64,000 bases of DNA from contig NC_041019.1 of the NCBI RefSeq assembly GCF_004193775.1, positions 33,852,827 through 33,916,826 of the forward strand. The letters are read 5' to 3'. Under the pieces are notes generated by a model. The model did no database searches. It was not told where the DNA came from and was given only the letters and a program-made list of their open reading frames with translations. Below, piece by piece: positions 43,122 through 54,769 of this stretch. The translations under genes were made by a program, and so were the position numbers. The DNA is from Glycine soja. Taxonomy: Eukaryota > Streptophyta > Magnoliopsida > Fabales > Fabaceae. Numbering within the stretch: the stretch's first letter is position 1; each line of letters opens with the position of its first letter.

Positions 43122-44178
43122 TGTAGAAGCAAGATGTTTTGATGTTTGGATGATGCCAAAGGATCAAGTGCTTCTAAGTTTTATGCAAGACAAGAATCCA
43201 AGAATCCAAGAAAATCAAGATATATGATCAAGTTGATCTCTAGAATCTTAGGAAGAAGTTTCCAAATTGAAAAAGCAAAAGGTTTGGCCAAAGAATTTCA
43301 ATTTGAGATTTACTCTCTGGTAATCGATTACCAGCAGCTGAAAATGTTTATAACAGTCACTAGAAATTTGAATTCAAAATTTATAATGTGCAATTGATTA
43401 CACATGGATGGTAATTGATTACCAGCAGTTTACTGAACGTTTTAATTCAAATTTCAAAACCTGTAATCGATTACACAAGTCTTGTAATCGATTACCAGAG
43501 GGGATTTTCAGAAAATAATTTCCAAGAGTCATATCTATTCGAATAATTTATGAATGGCCATCAAAGGTGACTTGGAAACACGAATTTAAAGAGAGTTTTC
43601 ATTGCCCAAAAAGTTTTATCCTCTCAAAAGATTAAGAGTTTTTCTGAACTGAAATGTCTTTATCCTCTCAAAAAGATTCCTTGGTCAACCACTTGCATAT
43701 TCAATAAGGAATTTTGATTGATCTTCATTGTACAATCTATCTCTTTTAAGAAAGATTTCTTCTTCTCTTCTTCTTATTTCTGAAAAGGGATTAAGAGATC
43801 GTGGGTCTCTTGTTGTAGAGGATTCCTGAACACAAGGGAAGGGTTGTCCCTGTGTGGTTCAGACTTTGTAAAAGGAATTTTACAAAGAGAGTGGAAAATC
43901 TCAAGTGGGTTGCTTGAGGATTGGACGTAGGCACGGGAAGTGGCCGAACCAGTATAAATCAAGTTTGCATTCCTCTCTTCCCTTAAACTTTTTTTATTTA
44001 TTGCTATTTATCTTTTGCTTTAAAGAAGTTTATTTTGAATTGTCTTTTGAGTAATTCATGTTAAGGGTGCATTGTTAATCCAAAAAGAAAGAGTGAAAGT
44101 TTAATTAGGGAATAGTCTTTGTATCTTAATTAAACCCCCCCCCCCCTTCTTAAGATAACTGAGGCCATTTGTCCAACA
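43122..44178 (+). mobile_element. Solo LTR (family A), 1057 bp
   Basis: TGTAGAAGCAAG to GTCCAACA, with the perfect duplication TCCTA (43117-43121 and 44179-44183). U3 has TAATCGATTA palindromes (43318-43500). A C-run near 44136 precedes the 'gaggccatttgtccaaca' end, matching the LTR at 2715-7188. Confidence 0.94.
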
Positions 44179-44183
44179 TCCTA

Positions 44184-44600
44184 TTCTTGATAACTCACTT
44201 CTCTCTAAAAAGACAAACTTTCCGGAATGATAAAATGAGGTCACATGAACGTCTATATTTTTACTTGAAAACACAGTCAATCAAATGCCTTTTTTATTTT
44301 TATTTTGAAACTTATTTTTGCTTTACTTGTCATTTTACGGCACCCCACCAATGTGCAGGACGAGTAATCTCTGATTGAATGGTCTTGGAAGTCAACACTC
44401 AGGAGCACAGGTCGCTTTGAGCAAACAAACCAATGGCTTACACTCACATTCTGGTGGAAGTTGAATAAGCAAAGATGTGTTTGTGAAAGGATGAGAGAGA
44501 CAAGGATGTCAAATTCATTCATTTTAGCATTGTAACTATGGTTTACAATAATGGCATAAACTTGGAAATCCTAATGAGTCATTAGAGACACCTAACAACA
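44184..44600 (-). other. Sequence between gag and 3' repeats of the Tat-like element
   Basis: No recognisable domain. The minus-strand ORF at 44277-44522 has no family resemblance I can name. In autonomous Tat/Ogre elements, protease and polymerase would begin about here; nothing of them is visible. Confidence 0.45.
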
Positions 44601-46410
44601 ACCTTCAAAATTGCCCCATGTGTGGTGTCGCTTGTCAGTGTTAGGATTCAACAAGCGATTCTCCTCAAATTTCAGCCAGCCCACATCAATTAGACTTTGC
44701 ACCTTATGCTTCAGGGTCATACAATGCTCGATGGAATGCCCCAGGGCTCCTCCACGATATGCACATGTTGCGTTCGAGTCGTATCCTCAGAAAAATGGAG
44801 GTTTGAGGGAACCTAGCAGGGGTTATGGCTACCATTGCATTATCAAGTAGATATAGGAGCAAGTTAGCATATGACACCGGAATTTGGGGTGAATCCTACA
44901 GGCTTTTCGCTGCAAAATTCATTTCTTGGTTGGTGTTTTGGTTTGTGCCAAAGGTGGTGTTTAGCATTGGTTGTGTGGTAGGTGGGTTTTGTTGTTGATT
45001 TAGGGATAGCCTTTATGGATAAATGGGTGGTAGGTAAGGAGAAGGGTTGTTATTGGCTGAGTAATGACATTGTTGGATTGGTGGGAAACTTGGCCGTATA
45101 GGAATGGCAATCACAACATGGGTTTCTGCTTCATTCTCACCCTCTTTATTTGCCCCAGTTTTCGCATTCATCAAAGCAGGATAATCATATTTGCCTCTTT
45201 TCAGACCCACTTTGATCCTTTCGCTGGCGAAGACCAAATCTGTCAAACTTGAAGGTGTGTAACCCACCATTTTTCATAGTAGAACACCGGTAACGTGTCT
45301 ACTATCATTGTGATAATCTCTTTCTCTGTTATTGGGGGCGCTACTTGAGCTGCCAGATCCCTCCACCTTTGGGCATATTCCTTGAAGGATTCATGCTCTT
45401 TTTTGCACATGTTCTATAGTTGCATCACATCTGAAGCCATATCAGAATTATACTGACACTACCTAACGAAGGCAACCATTAGGTCCTTCCAAGAATGGAC
45501 TCGGGAAGGTTCCAAGTTAGTGTACCAGGTAACAACTACCCCAGTAAGATTTTCTTGGAAGAAATGTATTAGTAGTTCCTCATCTTTTGTGTATGCCCCC
45601 ATCTTCTGACAATACATCTTTAGATGGTTCTTGGGGCAAGTAGTCCCCTTGTACTTGTCAAAGTCTGGCACCTTGAACTTGGGAATGACCATGTTTGGGT
45701 AATAGGGACAACTCTTCTAGGTTAGCAAAGGCATAATATTCACCTCCTTCAATGGCCCTGAGTCTTTCCTTTAGATGATCCAACTTTTCCATTTCTGCCA
45801 TAGCATGAGGGTTTTTACCCGGTGTGGAATGCAAGGGGTGTCGTTGTGGGTGATACTGACGGCCCTCCAAAGTGTTTTACAGGGGTATATCACCAACTGC
45901 TTGCCCTTCAGTGGCATATCCGAGGCAAGGCTCGGAGTCGGCTGGATTGCGGTGGGGAATTTCATGTGTCTCCTCCATGGTTTGAGAGACATGTGCATGA
46001 TTAGTTTGGGTTTGTCGGCTCTCAACGAGTATGGGAGTGGAGTTATTGACATTCTCATTGGGAGTGTACGCCATATTGGGTGGTGTATAGTTGGGAGGCA
46101 AGCCATATGGCAGGAAGGCGTGCTTATTTTGAATTTGCACATCATGGGGTCGTCTGTACTTCCCAAATCTTTGCCCACCATATCTGAGGTTGGATGATTC
46201 ATTTGATTGAGATCAGATGGGGGCATCGGGTTCACCTTAGCAACAGCCCTAGTAGTGGCAACTGCAACCGCATTGGCTTCCATTATCTTCTTCATGCTCA
46301 TCATGGCCTCCATCATCGTGGCCATTTGTTCTTTTATGGTCTCCGTGTCGGCCTTCATCTACTTCACCCATTACTCTAGTTCTAGCACAAGTTCGGTAAG
46401 GACACCGTAA
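44600..46410 (-). pseudogene. Tat/Ogre-like gag
   Basis: Minus-strand reading from about 46410: an acidic/basic N-terminal region with MKADTETIKEQMATMMEAM, then VAKVNPMPPSDLNQMNH. A frame change leads to the capsid core MVIPKFKVPDFDKYKGTTCP, HLKMYCQKMGAYTKDEELL and TWYTNLEPSRVHSWKDLMVA. It continues through MVGYTPSSLTDLVFASERIK and GLKRGKYDYPALMNAKTG. It ends with a knuckle-like GALGHSIEHC region and VQSLIDVGWLKFEENR. Several frameshifts and stops (45717, 45459, 45271 and others) make it inactive. This would build the particle of the element; pol is missing downstream. Confidence 0.85.
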
Positions 46411-47507
46411 AGCATGTTCTTTTCTTTTTGATAACAATGATTAAGTTCATTTTTATTTTATTTTATTTTATTTATTTATTTATTTATTTATTTATTTCAA
46501 GGAAAGAATGCAACGAGTAATGCAACCAATGAAAAGCATGGATGTATGTGAATGATACACAGTTGAAGTATTGCGAATTTTTACGCAGCACATGGGGTTG
46601 AATCAATATAGATTTTTCAACATGGTTCATGACATCTTGGTCAAGGTGAAACTAGAAGTAACAAGGACATCGACAGTCCTAAATGTGTTTGGCAGTAGAC
46701 GAAGCAGTGATGTAACTCGATTCATCTTTTGCCCCAATTTTTGCAAGATGGTTACTTCCATGCTTCAACTTGACTTGATGAACCTTTTCGTAAAAGCATG
46801 AGTTTGGTTCAACCCCGTAATCCAAGGAATGGCAATTCGGCTGCCAATACTTCGACAACATTTCATAGAGATGAAAGACTCGGGAATACGTATGCTATGC
46901 ATGGAAAATGCAATTATGAAATTGAGATGCTCGAAGAAACATCTTTTCTTTGTTAACCATGCATTAGGTACCATGTTCAATCATGGGTTTATGATCCCAA
47001 CATGGTTGGCTCATGGTACCTAACACATTCAACTAAGAATGTAGTGTGAATTTTCACGCTTCTTTTTTTGTTTTTGTTTTGCAGAGGAAAACGCGATCAT
47101 GCATGGGAAAACATGAAAACAAAAGGTATGCAGTTTGTAGAACAAAAAGTATGTTGAATGTGAGGCTGGAATATGATAACGGACAAATGTAGGAATGATA
47201 TTATGATGCCATGAAGAGAAGCTTATGTGATGCATGATATGAATGCATTTATGGACACGAGAGCCCAGAAAATTATCTCTTCTTACTTGTGCATTTGGGG
47301 GCGCAGTTCCCCATGTGTACAGTTAAGAAGGTGATATGGACCTTCCGGCTTCCTGTGACAAAGGACAAGACCAACATACAATGCATGCTAGAGATAAAAT
47401 GCGGGAGTGATTTGATTCGCACTGACTTTTGGAGTAAAAACATGGGATAAACTCATTTTATTCAAAATTTTATAACTAGTCAAGATCTGAGTGACAATAC
47501 AAGTTCC
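46411..47507 (-). other. Spacer between ORF1 and gag of the Tat-like element
   Basis: No credible coding region. It contains a short TTTAT run (46450-46495) and imperfect inverted copies of 'catggttggctcatggtacc' against 'ggtaccatgttc' near 46965-47020. Confidence 0.5.
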
Positions 47508-49337
47508 CTAGCGGTTTCTAATTATATGGGCCATTAGATCTATCATATGCTGACAATAGCCAAGAAGTCTGTGGATCTCCTCGGGACCAGAGTAGGCGTC
47601 CGCCATTGCCTTGGCCTTGGCTAGCAATTGGGGAAGCTCTTGACTCCCGTTCAAGGTAAGAGCGAATCGGTCCATCCACATCATTGCCTCTTGATGTAGC
47701 GAGTCGATCACCCTTCCTCGAGCCTCCTTTTCCGCGTACACTAGGGCATACTCATCCGCCACTCTATGCTCGTGGACTGTGGCTTGATTTAGCTCTTATT
47801 GGTACTTGCTGATGATGGCTAACATGTTGGTCTCTGTCTCGCAAAAACGCTGAGACAAACTTCTCTTGGACCTCGAGCAAGCCTTCAACTCATCCTTCAA
47901 GATCAAACTGTCTACCCGCGATTGGTCCCTTTCCTCCCTCCGGAGTTTAAGCTCGTTGTTACTACCCCACAGAGCCCCTCGGAACTTGTTCCGGCCGTGC
48001 TCTTCCCTACGAGCCCTCTTGGTTTCTTGTTCCAAGGCTTTGGTGGTAGCTACGTTTATAATTCTCAGTTCGGCATTCTCCTTTCGGATCTTCAGAGCTA
48101 CTGATTTGAACCTTTCTTTAACTGTTGGGGCTTGCTCGAGTTCCGACCTAAGGGTGCCTCAACTTCCTCTCTTAGTGGTTCTCAAACTTGGAAGCCAATC
48201 CAAACCATGCACGTGGGCTTTTAACCACTTACGATAGCCACCGATGGGCCCATTGTTACTGCCCCTGAGTTCCTTGTCCTTCTTTTGCAACACCTCCCAT
48301 GCCTTGCGGACCTTCTGAAGTGTCTCCACGTTGGTCTTATTGAAGCCTCGTGAAATGACAGGCGTGAGCTCATCCTCTAGTGGCACCCCTCTCATAGGGT
48401 AGCCAAGTTGTCTTATAGCAAGAACGGGATTGTAGCTGATGCAACCCCTCGTCCCCATCAAGGGAACATTTGGAAATCCTCTACATGAAATAAGAACTCC
48501 GGTTCTTCCTTCCTTCCATCGAAGGAACCAGTTGACAGATGCTTCTTCTTTGCTTGCTAAGAGTTGATCCCAATTTGCCCCTCCTTTCTCTGTGCATGAA
48601 CGGTGGCTTTCTAGCGGGCAAGCATGCCTCACCTCTTGGCGAAAAAGGTGTGAAACTAACCATACATAGAGAGTTGGAGTACAACAAACAATCCTTGTAT
48701 TGCTCTTTTCAATTCTTCGGTCGAAGGTGTCATATAGGTCGGCTAGCATAGCAACAACTGGGATTTCCTTGTGGTTATGATAGGCAAGAAAAGCGTCGAT
48801 CGCTGCCAGGTCCACCAACCCATCCACATTCAGAAAGAGGACTCCTCCGAAGATCTATGAACGGGGCCCACTCACCTTTACCTGCCAAGATTCTTGCTTT
48901 TGACTCCAAATATTTTCTCGGTATTCCAACCACCCCATTTTCAACTTGCTTCCTGTGGTCTAATTCCTGTGCCGAGATTTGGACTATCTTGGAAATTCTA
49001 GCTAATGAGGGGTAGAACCCTGAGAAGAGGTATGGTTTCCTTCCCCCTAGAGGGCACCTAGGATCTCTTCAAATTCTTCTACCATAGGTGATAGCTGGAA
49101 GTCCCCAAAGGTGAAGCACCTCAACGGCTGATCATAATACTGGGCAAGGGAGGCAATGGCCTCTGTGGAGACTTCTACCATGGCTAAGTTCCAGATTTTA
49201 CCGTAAGCTTTGCAAAAAGTTTGCCGCTGGAGCTGACCCATTAACTGCCCTAACTCCTTTAGACTGGTGGTCCCTAGGCTCTTGACCTTGACTTGATAGA
49301 ACCTCCTTTTAAGTGAAGGCATTTGACTTGATCCCAT
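47508..49337 (-). pseudogene. Tat/Ogre-like accessory ORF1 (upstream of gag)
   Basis: ATG at 49337 opens MGSSQMPSLKRRF, then IASLAQYYDQPLRCFTFGDF and VEEFEEILGAL. A break follows, then AAIDAFLAYHNHKEIPVVAM, IVCCTPTLYVWLVSHLF, SCRGFPNVPLMGTRG, YNPVLAIRQLGYPM and PIGGYRKWLKAHV. The downstream part is coiled-coil-like (NELKLRREERDQSRVDSL) and ends MWMDRFALTLNGSQELP and YCQHMIDLMAHIIRNR at 47511. This layout is that of the plant ORF1 carried by Ogre/Tat elements before gag (a DUF7745-type region plus coiled coil); its role is unknown. Multiple frameshifts near 48830-49047, 48160 and 47796-47762 show it is inactive. Confidence 0.82.
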
Positions 49338-50126
49338 GTTTTACTAAAGTGAACAAAAATCGGTGCGAATTAAAACTCCGACATCTATCATGGGTGGAAT
49401 GGATGAATGCATGAAGGAATGCATATGACACAGATGCAATTTATGAATACGGGAGCCCGGGAAATTGTCTCCGTATTTAAGGTGTCATGGACCCTCCGTT
49501 GGTTTGCCAAAGAGAGGTGATCAAAACAGAATTCGTGAGTGATGCATATGCGAAAGGCGCACCACGGGAATGTATAGTATGACAATATTCACAAAATATA
49601 AGCAAAAGGGTACGTGACACTTATGCATGGCAGTGTGAAAATGGCACGCAACGTGTCCACTTCGTGCCCCTATTCAAGGGACCTATATGGGAGAGAGCTA
49701 AAAAGGTTTTTAGTGATAATCCCCAAGGTGGTCGTATCTCTCTTGATGGTCTCTAGAGGTATCATCCTCTTCAAAGAACATATTGCAGCAGTAGGGACTA
49801 CTAGCAACAATATGTTATCAAAGAGAAAAACTCTAGATGAGGGTTCACTGTAATCAAGCAAGTCGGATACCTAGCATGATCACAGATTCACCTCCACTCC
49901 TTATGTTCCCACGAACCCGAGTATAGGGCCCTTTTTCAAATCACCGTGTGTGCAAATAGTGTTGGTGTTTGTGTGCATCAAATGAAAATATTTACCTCAT
50001 GCATACACTAAAAGCATAAAAGAGTTATATACACAAAAACATAAGGAAAATAAAGGGAAACCAACAAATGAGAATGTCATGATAAAACATTGCACAAGAT
50101 TAAATGGCCTAACTCTCAAAAAATAG
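49338..50126 (-). other. 5' leader of the Tat-like element
   Basis: Lies between the primer site and ORF1 on the minus strand. No ORF of note. The minus strand starts with 'tatttttt' after the primer site. Confidence 0.55.
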
Positions 50127-50144
50127 TCCCCAGTGGAGTCGCCA
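50127..50144 (-). other. Primer binding site of the Tat-like element
   Basis: The minus strand reads TGGCGACTCCACTGGGGA, two bases from the 5' LTR end. A TGG start, the position and resemblance to sites of Tat-lineage elements support the call; I do not assign the tRNA with certainty. Confidence 0.8.
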
Positions 50145-50146
50145 AC

Positions 50147-51958
50147 TGTCGCAACCTACCCTTCGGCGGGAAGGCGACCCGTGACTCGCGGGATGCGTGT
50201 TCCAAGAAAGGAATACACGCGGAGTCGCCACCAACGTTTATTTGAGGAAAACGTCGAAAAAATCGGAAAAGACGTGATCTACAAACTTTAAGTGAAAGGT
50301 TCGGGAGTTGTATTTACGCACGGGGAAGGTATTAGCACCCCACACGTCCGTCACAAGAGACGGCAGCCTTTAATCAAGTGTGCAAATATGACTTCAATTT
50401 GTTTTATTTTCCCTTTTACGTTTTTATGTCTTTTTATACCTTTTTGTATTTTTATCTTTTTGTGGTCGACAAGGATGTTTTCCTTGCTCCTACGTATTCC
50501 TCAATTGTGATGAGAAAATCAGACCTACATAGTTCTTTTGTGAACAAAGCGTTTTGGTTAAGTTATTTTTTATCCTTTTTTGCAAGATATGTTTTTATTG
50601 AATGAAAGGTCATTTAAGGCGTTAGACCATTAGACAATCTTTCGATTCTTTTGAAAAGCGAGAAAAACATTAAGGCATTGGACCATTAATGATTTCTTTA
50701 TTTTTGAAAGAGGTAACAAAGTTACATATTGATTTTAGGCTTTTTAGAAATCTACATTTAACCAATAAAAGCAGAGAAGACCATTTCAAGGCGTTGGACC
50801 TTTGAAAATGGCTTTTTTAGGCGATGACAAAAGTTTGGTTTATGAATTGATTTTAGCCTTAGTTTCACTTTGGTTATTAGTTTATTCGATTAAGAAAGAG
50901 AAATCCCAAAGAAAAACGTCCGATTGATTTTTTTGATTTATTTTACTAAAAGATATTTTTCATTATTATATTATTATTTTTACCTCTTTTTGGTTTCCAA
51001 CATGGTTACGGCATGACCGAACGGTTGGATTTCATTTTAACAGAAATTAACGGATGTTACAATTCAAATGATCGGTGGAAATTTATTTTATTTTTTATTA
51101 GGGGAGAAAATGACTTAAGTAAATTACTAAATCACGTCAAAAGGGGGTACGGAAAGTAAATGAAATGAAAATAAAAGCACGTGAAAACAAATGAGGACCA
51201 CTAAGGGTACACAGAATGAATTGAAAAGTTCGATTTCGGGAACTTACCGGTTGAAGACCGAAGAACGACGAAGAACGAAAGAAGAACGTCGAAGAACGGT
51301 TGAAAATCTTTGCAAAATCCCCCACGGAAACGTCACGGAAACGTCACAGAAGCGCCTCGGCTTGGATTTTCTTCACGGAAATGATTTTTTTCACTAATTT
51401 CAAGTGATCCCCAAAATACCAGGAGGGCTGAACAATTTTCCTCTTCACTTCTCCCCCTATTTATAGGAAAATGGGGGAGATGCTTGCCACCCAGCTCGCC
51501 CAGGCGAGCTAGGTTGCTTCCTCCAGAAGCAACTGCCTTCTGGAGGAATTTTTTGGAAGGCCCAAGTGGGCCTAGTTGCTATTTGCACCCCCATTTTTAC
51601 TAAATACACCCCTTGCTCTTTTTTGGTAATTTTTTCCGTAACGTTACGAAACTTTACGAATTTCGTAATGATGCTTGTTTTCTTTCCGTAATGTTTCAAA
51701 ACCTTATGAATTACGTAATCATCCCTTTTTTGCCTTCCGGAACGTTACAGAACTTTACGGATTGCGCACTAACACTTCCTTTTAATTTCCGGCATGTCAC
51801 GGAACTTCACGGATTGTGCTACAATGCTTTCTTTTGACTTCCGGCATGTCACAAAACTTCACGAATTGTCTAACGATGGGTGCCAAGTACCTCGAAGTGG
51901 TCAAACGAGGGTCGCATCCCAACAACTGATGGTCCCCAGACGAAATTAGGGTATGACA
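50147..51958 (-). mobile_element. 5' LTR of the 18-kb Tat-like element
   Basis: 1812 bp, TGTCGCAACCTACCC to GGGTATGACA. TATA box at 51465-51458 (minus), GC palindrome at 51493-51510 and 'gtaacgttacg' units at 51620-51870. Very close to 33688-35489. Confidence 0.94.
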
Positions 51959-51963
51959 CCGTG

Positions 51964-52903
51964 GAAAAATGGCAACCATGGCTGAAGAAGAGAGGGATGA
52001 GAAGATAATGGATGGAGATAAACAACAACTAGAAACTAAACCAGCATCTGAACTGAAGGACAATTTTTGTGAACTTAAGGAGATAGAAGATGAAGAGGAT
52101 GACCAGGAGAAGGAGAATACAATAAGCAAGAATGAGAATGAAATAAATTATGAGAAAAAGAAAACAATGAAAAAACTGAAAAAAAAAATGAAAAGAAAAA
52201 TAGTAAGAGTGAGAAGTCCAGAGAAAAGAAGAAAGAGGTAGCTCCATCTGAGGGGAAAGAAGTGCCATATCCATTAGTACCTTCTAGGAACGACAAAGAA
52301 AGACATTTGGTGCATTTTCTTGACATCTTCAAGAAGCTAGAGATCACCATGCCCTTCGGAGAGGCCTTACAACAGATGCCACTTTACTCTAAATTTCTGA
52401 AGGATATGCTAACCTGAAAGAGCAAGTACATCCACAGTGACACAATTATAATGGAGGGAAACTTTAGTGTTGTGATTCAACGCATCCTTCCACCCAAGCA
52501 TAAAGATCCAGGCAGTGTCACTATACCTTGCTCGATCGGTGCAGTCTCAGTTGGTAAGGCTCTTATTGATTTAGGAGCCAGCATAAATTTGATGTCGCTC
52601 TCTATGTGTCGGAGGATGGGAGAGCTAGAGATAATGCCAACCAGAATGACTCTGCAGTTAGCTGATTGCTCCATCACCAGACCGTATGGAGTGATAGAAG
52701 ACGTTTTGGTCCGAGTAAAGCACTTAACTTTCCCTGCCGACTTTGTGGTCATGGACATTGACGAAGATGTTGATATCCCATTGATCTTGGGACATCCATT
52801 CATGCTGACTGCAAGTTGTGTGGTGGATATGGGAAGAAGAAAGTTGGAAATGGGCATCGATGATCAAAAGATCAGTTTTGATCTATTTGATGAAGAAAAA
52901 TAA
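51964..52903 (+). pseudogene. Athila-like protease (copy 2)
   Basis: Continuation of copy 2 gag after the 18-kb insert: a low-complexity acidic/lysine linker with frameshifts, then KEVPYPLVPSRNDKERHLVH, FLDIFKKLEITMPFGEALQQ and a stop near 52417. It continues with MEGNFSVVIQRILPPKHKDP, SIGAVSVGKALIDLGAS (pepsin-like aspartate in DLGAS at 52568), MPTRMTLQLADCSITRPYGV, FPADFVVMDIDED and LILGHPFMLTASCVVDMG. The catalytic segment is present, unlike in copy 1. It ends at 52903 and no reverse transcriptase follows. Confidence 0.88.
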
Positions 52904-53200
52904 CTTTTGGACCAAAATATATGCTTGTGGGTGAAGGAGTTTGAGGAGAAGGTTTTGAAGGTGGGAACCAAATTTGATCCAGACCCTTGAGGTATCATGC
53001 GTCAAGCTAATGACATTAGAAGAGCGCTTCTTGGGAGGCAACTCAGTCCTTTTGAATTCTGTTTTCATTGCATTTTTCTTAGAGTTAGCTTATTTGAGGT
53101 TGATTGAAATCATTTTAAGCATGTTTTGTATTTCATAAAAGGGGTTGAACAGCTTCTTTGAAGCAATGGACGAAAAATTTAACAGAGAAAAATTTTCAGC
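52904..53200 (+). other. Post-pol conserved phrase (copy 2)
   Basis: After a short in-frame tail (LLDQNICLWVKEFEEKVLKV), 'cgtcaagctaatgacattag' and 'gagcgcttcttgggaggcaa' occur at about 52999-53042, the same phrase as at 21412-21455. It marks the same missing block in both copies. Confidence 0.65.
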
Positions 53201-54715
53201 AATCCACTCGCTAAGCGCACATCCCACGCTAAGCGGATTTTCCTTATTGCGCTGAGCGAGCTCTTGCTTGTGCTAAGCGCCTTGACCCCTAATCATCAAC
53301 TGTTGTGGTCTCACTGAGCGCATTCTTCGCGCTAAGTCCAAAGATTTATCTGGATTTGAATTATTTCGAATTAGGCTAAGCGCACGGACTCGCTAAGCGC
53401 AAAAACTTCTTTGGATTTTAATTCTTTCGAATGGCGCTAAGCGCAACCCACTACTTCATTTAAGGAGCATGTTATTCGCTAAGCGCGCCCACTGCCCGCT
53501 AAGCGAGAGTTGCAGGCCAATCAGAGGTGTAGAACTCGCTAAGCGCGACTCTTTACGCTAAGCCCAAAATCTTCTCTGGAAAATTGATTATTTTCGCATT
53601 GGGCTAAGCGATTTTGCCCGCTAAGCGCGAGTGTTTGGAAACTTAAACGTCATGTAGGCTCACTTAGTGAGTTGACGCACTAAGCAAGGCATTCAAAACC
53701 GCCAAAAATAAGGCATAACTACCTTTGGCAGTTACATTTTCATTTGTGCTTTTAAACTGCATTTTGGCATTTTGTTGGTATTTTTCTTCTCTGCACTGTG
53801 CTCTCACCCATTGCTTGCTCTCCTTGCTTCCTTCTTTGCATCCAATTTCAGCGATCCAAGTAAGCTTTCTTTAACCTTGTTTTTAATTTTTGTTTTAAAC
53901 CTTAGGATAGTTAACTTAGTTTACTACTTTAAAGCTTTGATTTTCAATTTGATTGCATGATGTTAGGTTAGTTGTTAGTTAGAATAGTGTTAGGGGTTTT
54001 GATTCGCATACAATGTATCTCATTTTGACATGTTGTGGTTAGGATTTGATGGTCTAATAGAGGCCTAAGTTGAGGGGGCTAAAAAAGCCCCAATTTTTCT
54101 GGGAATAGCGATGAACGCGCTAAGCGTGCCTTATTGCACTTAGTGAGTTCATCACTTTTTGATGAATCTCTAGGTTTCCAGATGAACCTGCTAAGCCAGC
54201 CTTGTCCCGCTAAGCGTGTTCATCTTTTTTTATGAATGATTCAATGTTTATGGACTCGCTAAGCGCAGCTGTGCGCTAAGCGAGTAATGTGTTTTAGACA
54301 CTTAGAAAAAATTTCATTGCTTTCGCATTCGTTGCTAAGCCACTCAGCCCTGTTGGCTGAATAAGCCTGGGCTAAGTGAGCTTACCCACTAAGCCCAAGG
54401 CACTTTTGATTTTCTTTATGTCTTGCCATGCGCTAAGCGCGCCCTGTCACGCTAAGCACAATTTACTCTCTGAGTATGTAATTGTTGGAATTGGGCTTAG
54501 CGAGCCTTCTCGCTAAGCCATTTTTTGTCCAGTAGTATTGTCACGCTAAGTGTGTCTAGCTGCGCTAAGCGCAATTTGGTTTCTGTTGTGAAATTGGGCT
54601 TAGAGAGCCTGCTCGCTAAGCCAATTCTGCAGAAAATTCTGATCTGTGTCAACTCGCTAAGCGCATGGCTGTCGGGCTAAGCGCACAATCTGAATTTCAG
54701 TTTTATTTTTCAGCT
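53200..54715 (+). promoter_or_regulatory. GCTAAGC dyad array (copy 2)
   Basis: About 30 or more GCTAAGC/GCTTAGC motifs at irregular spacing, spanning the region before and within the putative intron. The clearest hairpin is at 54254-54285: ACTCGCTAAGCGCA, loop of four, TGCGCTAAGCGAGT, with only the central base unpaired. It is equivalent to 21640-23150, although surrounding sequence has diverged strongly. Confidence 0.75.
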
Positions 54716-54769
54716 TGTCATTTCAAATAAAACTTGTTTTAACTTGGTTTCTACGTTTCTTTTATGCAG
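53860..54769 (+). other. Putative intron preceding the envelope-position ORF (copy 2)
   Basis: Donor AA|GTAAGC at 53860 lies in 'gcgatccaagtaagctttc'. The acceptor TTTTATGCAG ends at 54769, directly before ATG 54770. The same 'atccaagtaag' donor context and acceptor-ATG contact are seen in copy 1. Confidence 0.55.

Larger units (their letters stand above)
33688..51958 (-). mobile_element. Tat/Ogre-like element, 18.3 kb, without pol, carrying two nested solo LTRs
   Basis: The perfect duplication CCGTG flanks it (33683-33687 and 51959-51963). Read on the minus strand: 5' LTR 51958-50147, primer site 50144-50127, accessory ORF1 49337-47508, gag about 46410-44600, repeat-rich 3' region with a degraded transposon-type ORF (40870-40140), polypurine tract near 35503 and 3' LTR 35489-33688. 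No protease, reverse transcriptase or integrase motif was found. Net of inserts (38455-40085 and 43122-44178) it is about 15.6 kb. The two LTRs are very similar. Confidence 0.93.

Noticed and set aside
45775..46197. Plus-strand 140-residue ORF
   Set aside because: It is a shadow of the minus-strand gag N-terminal region, which has recognisable family motifs.
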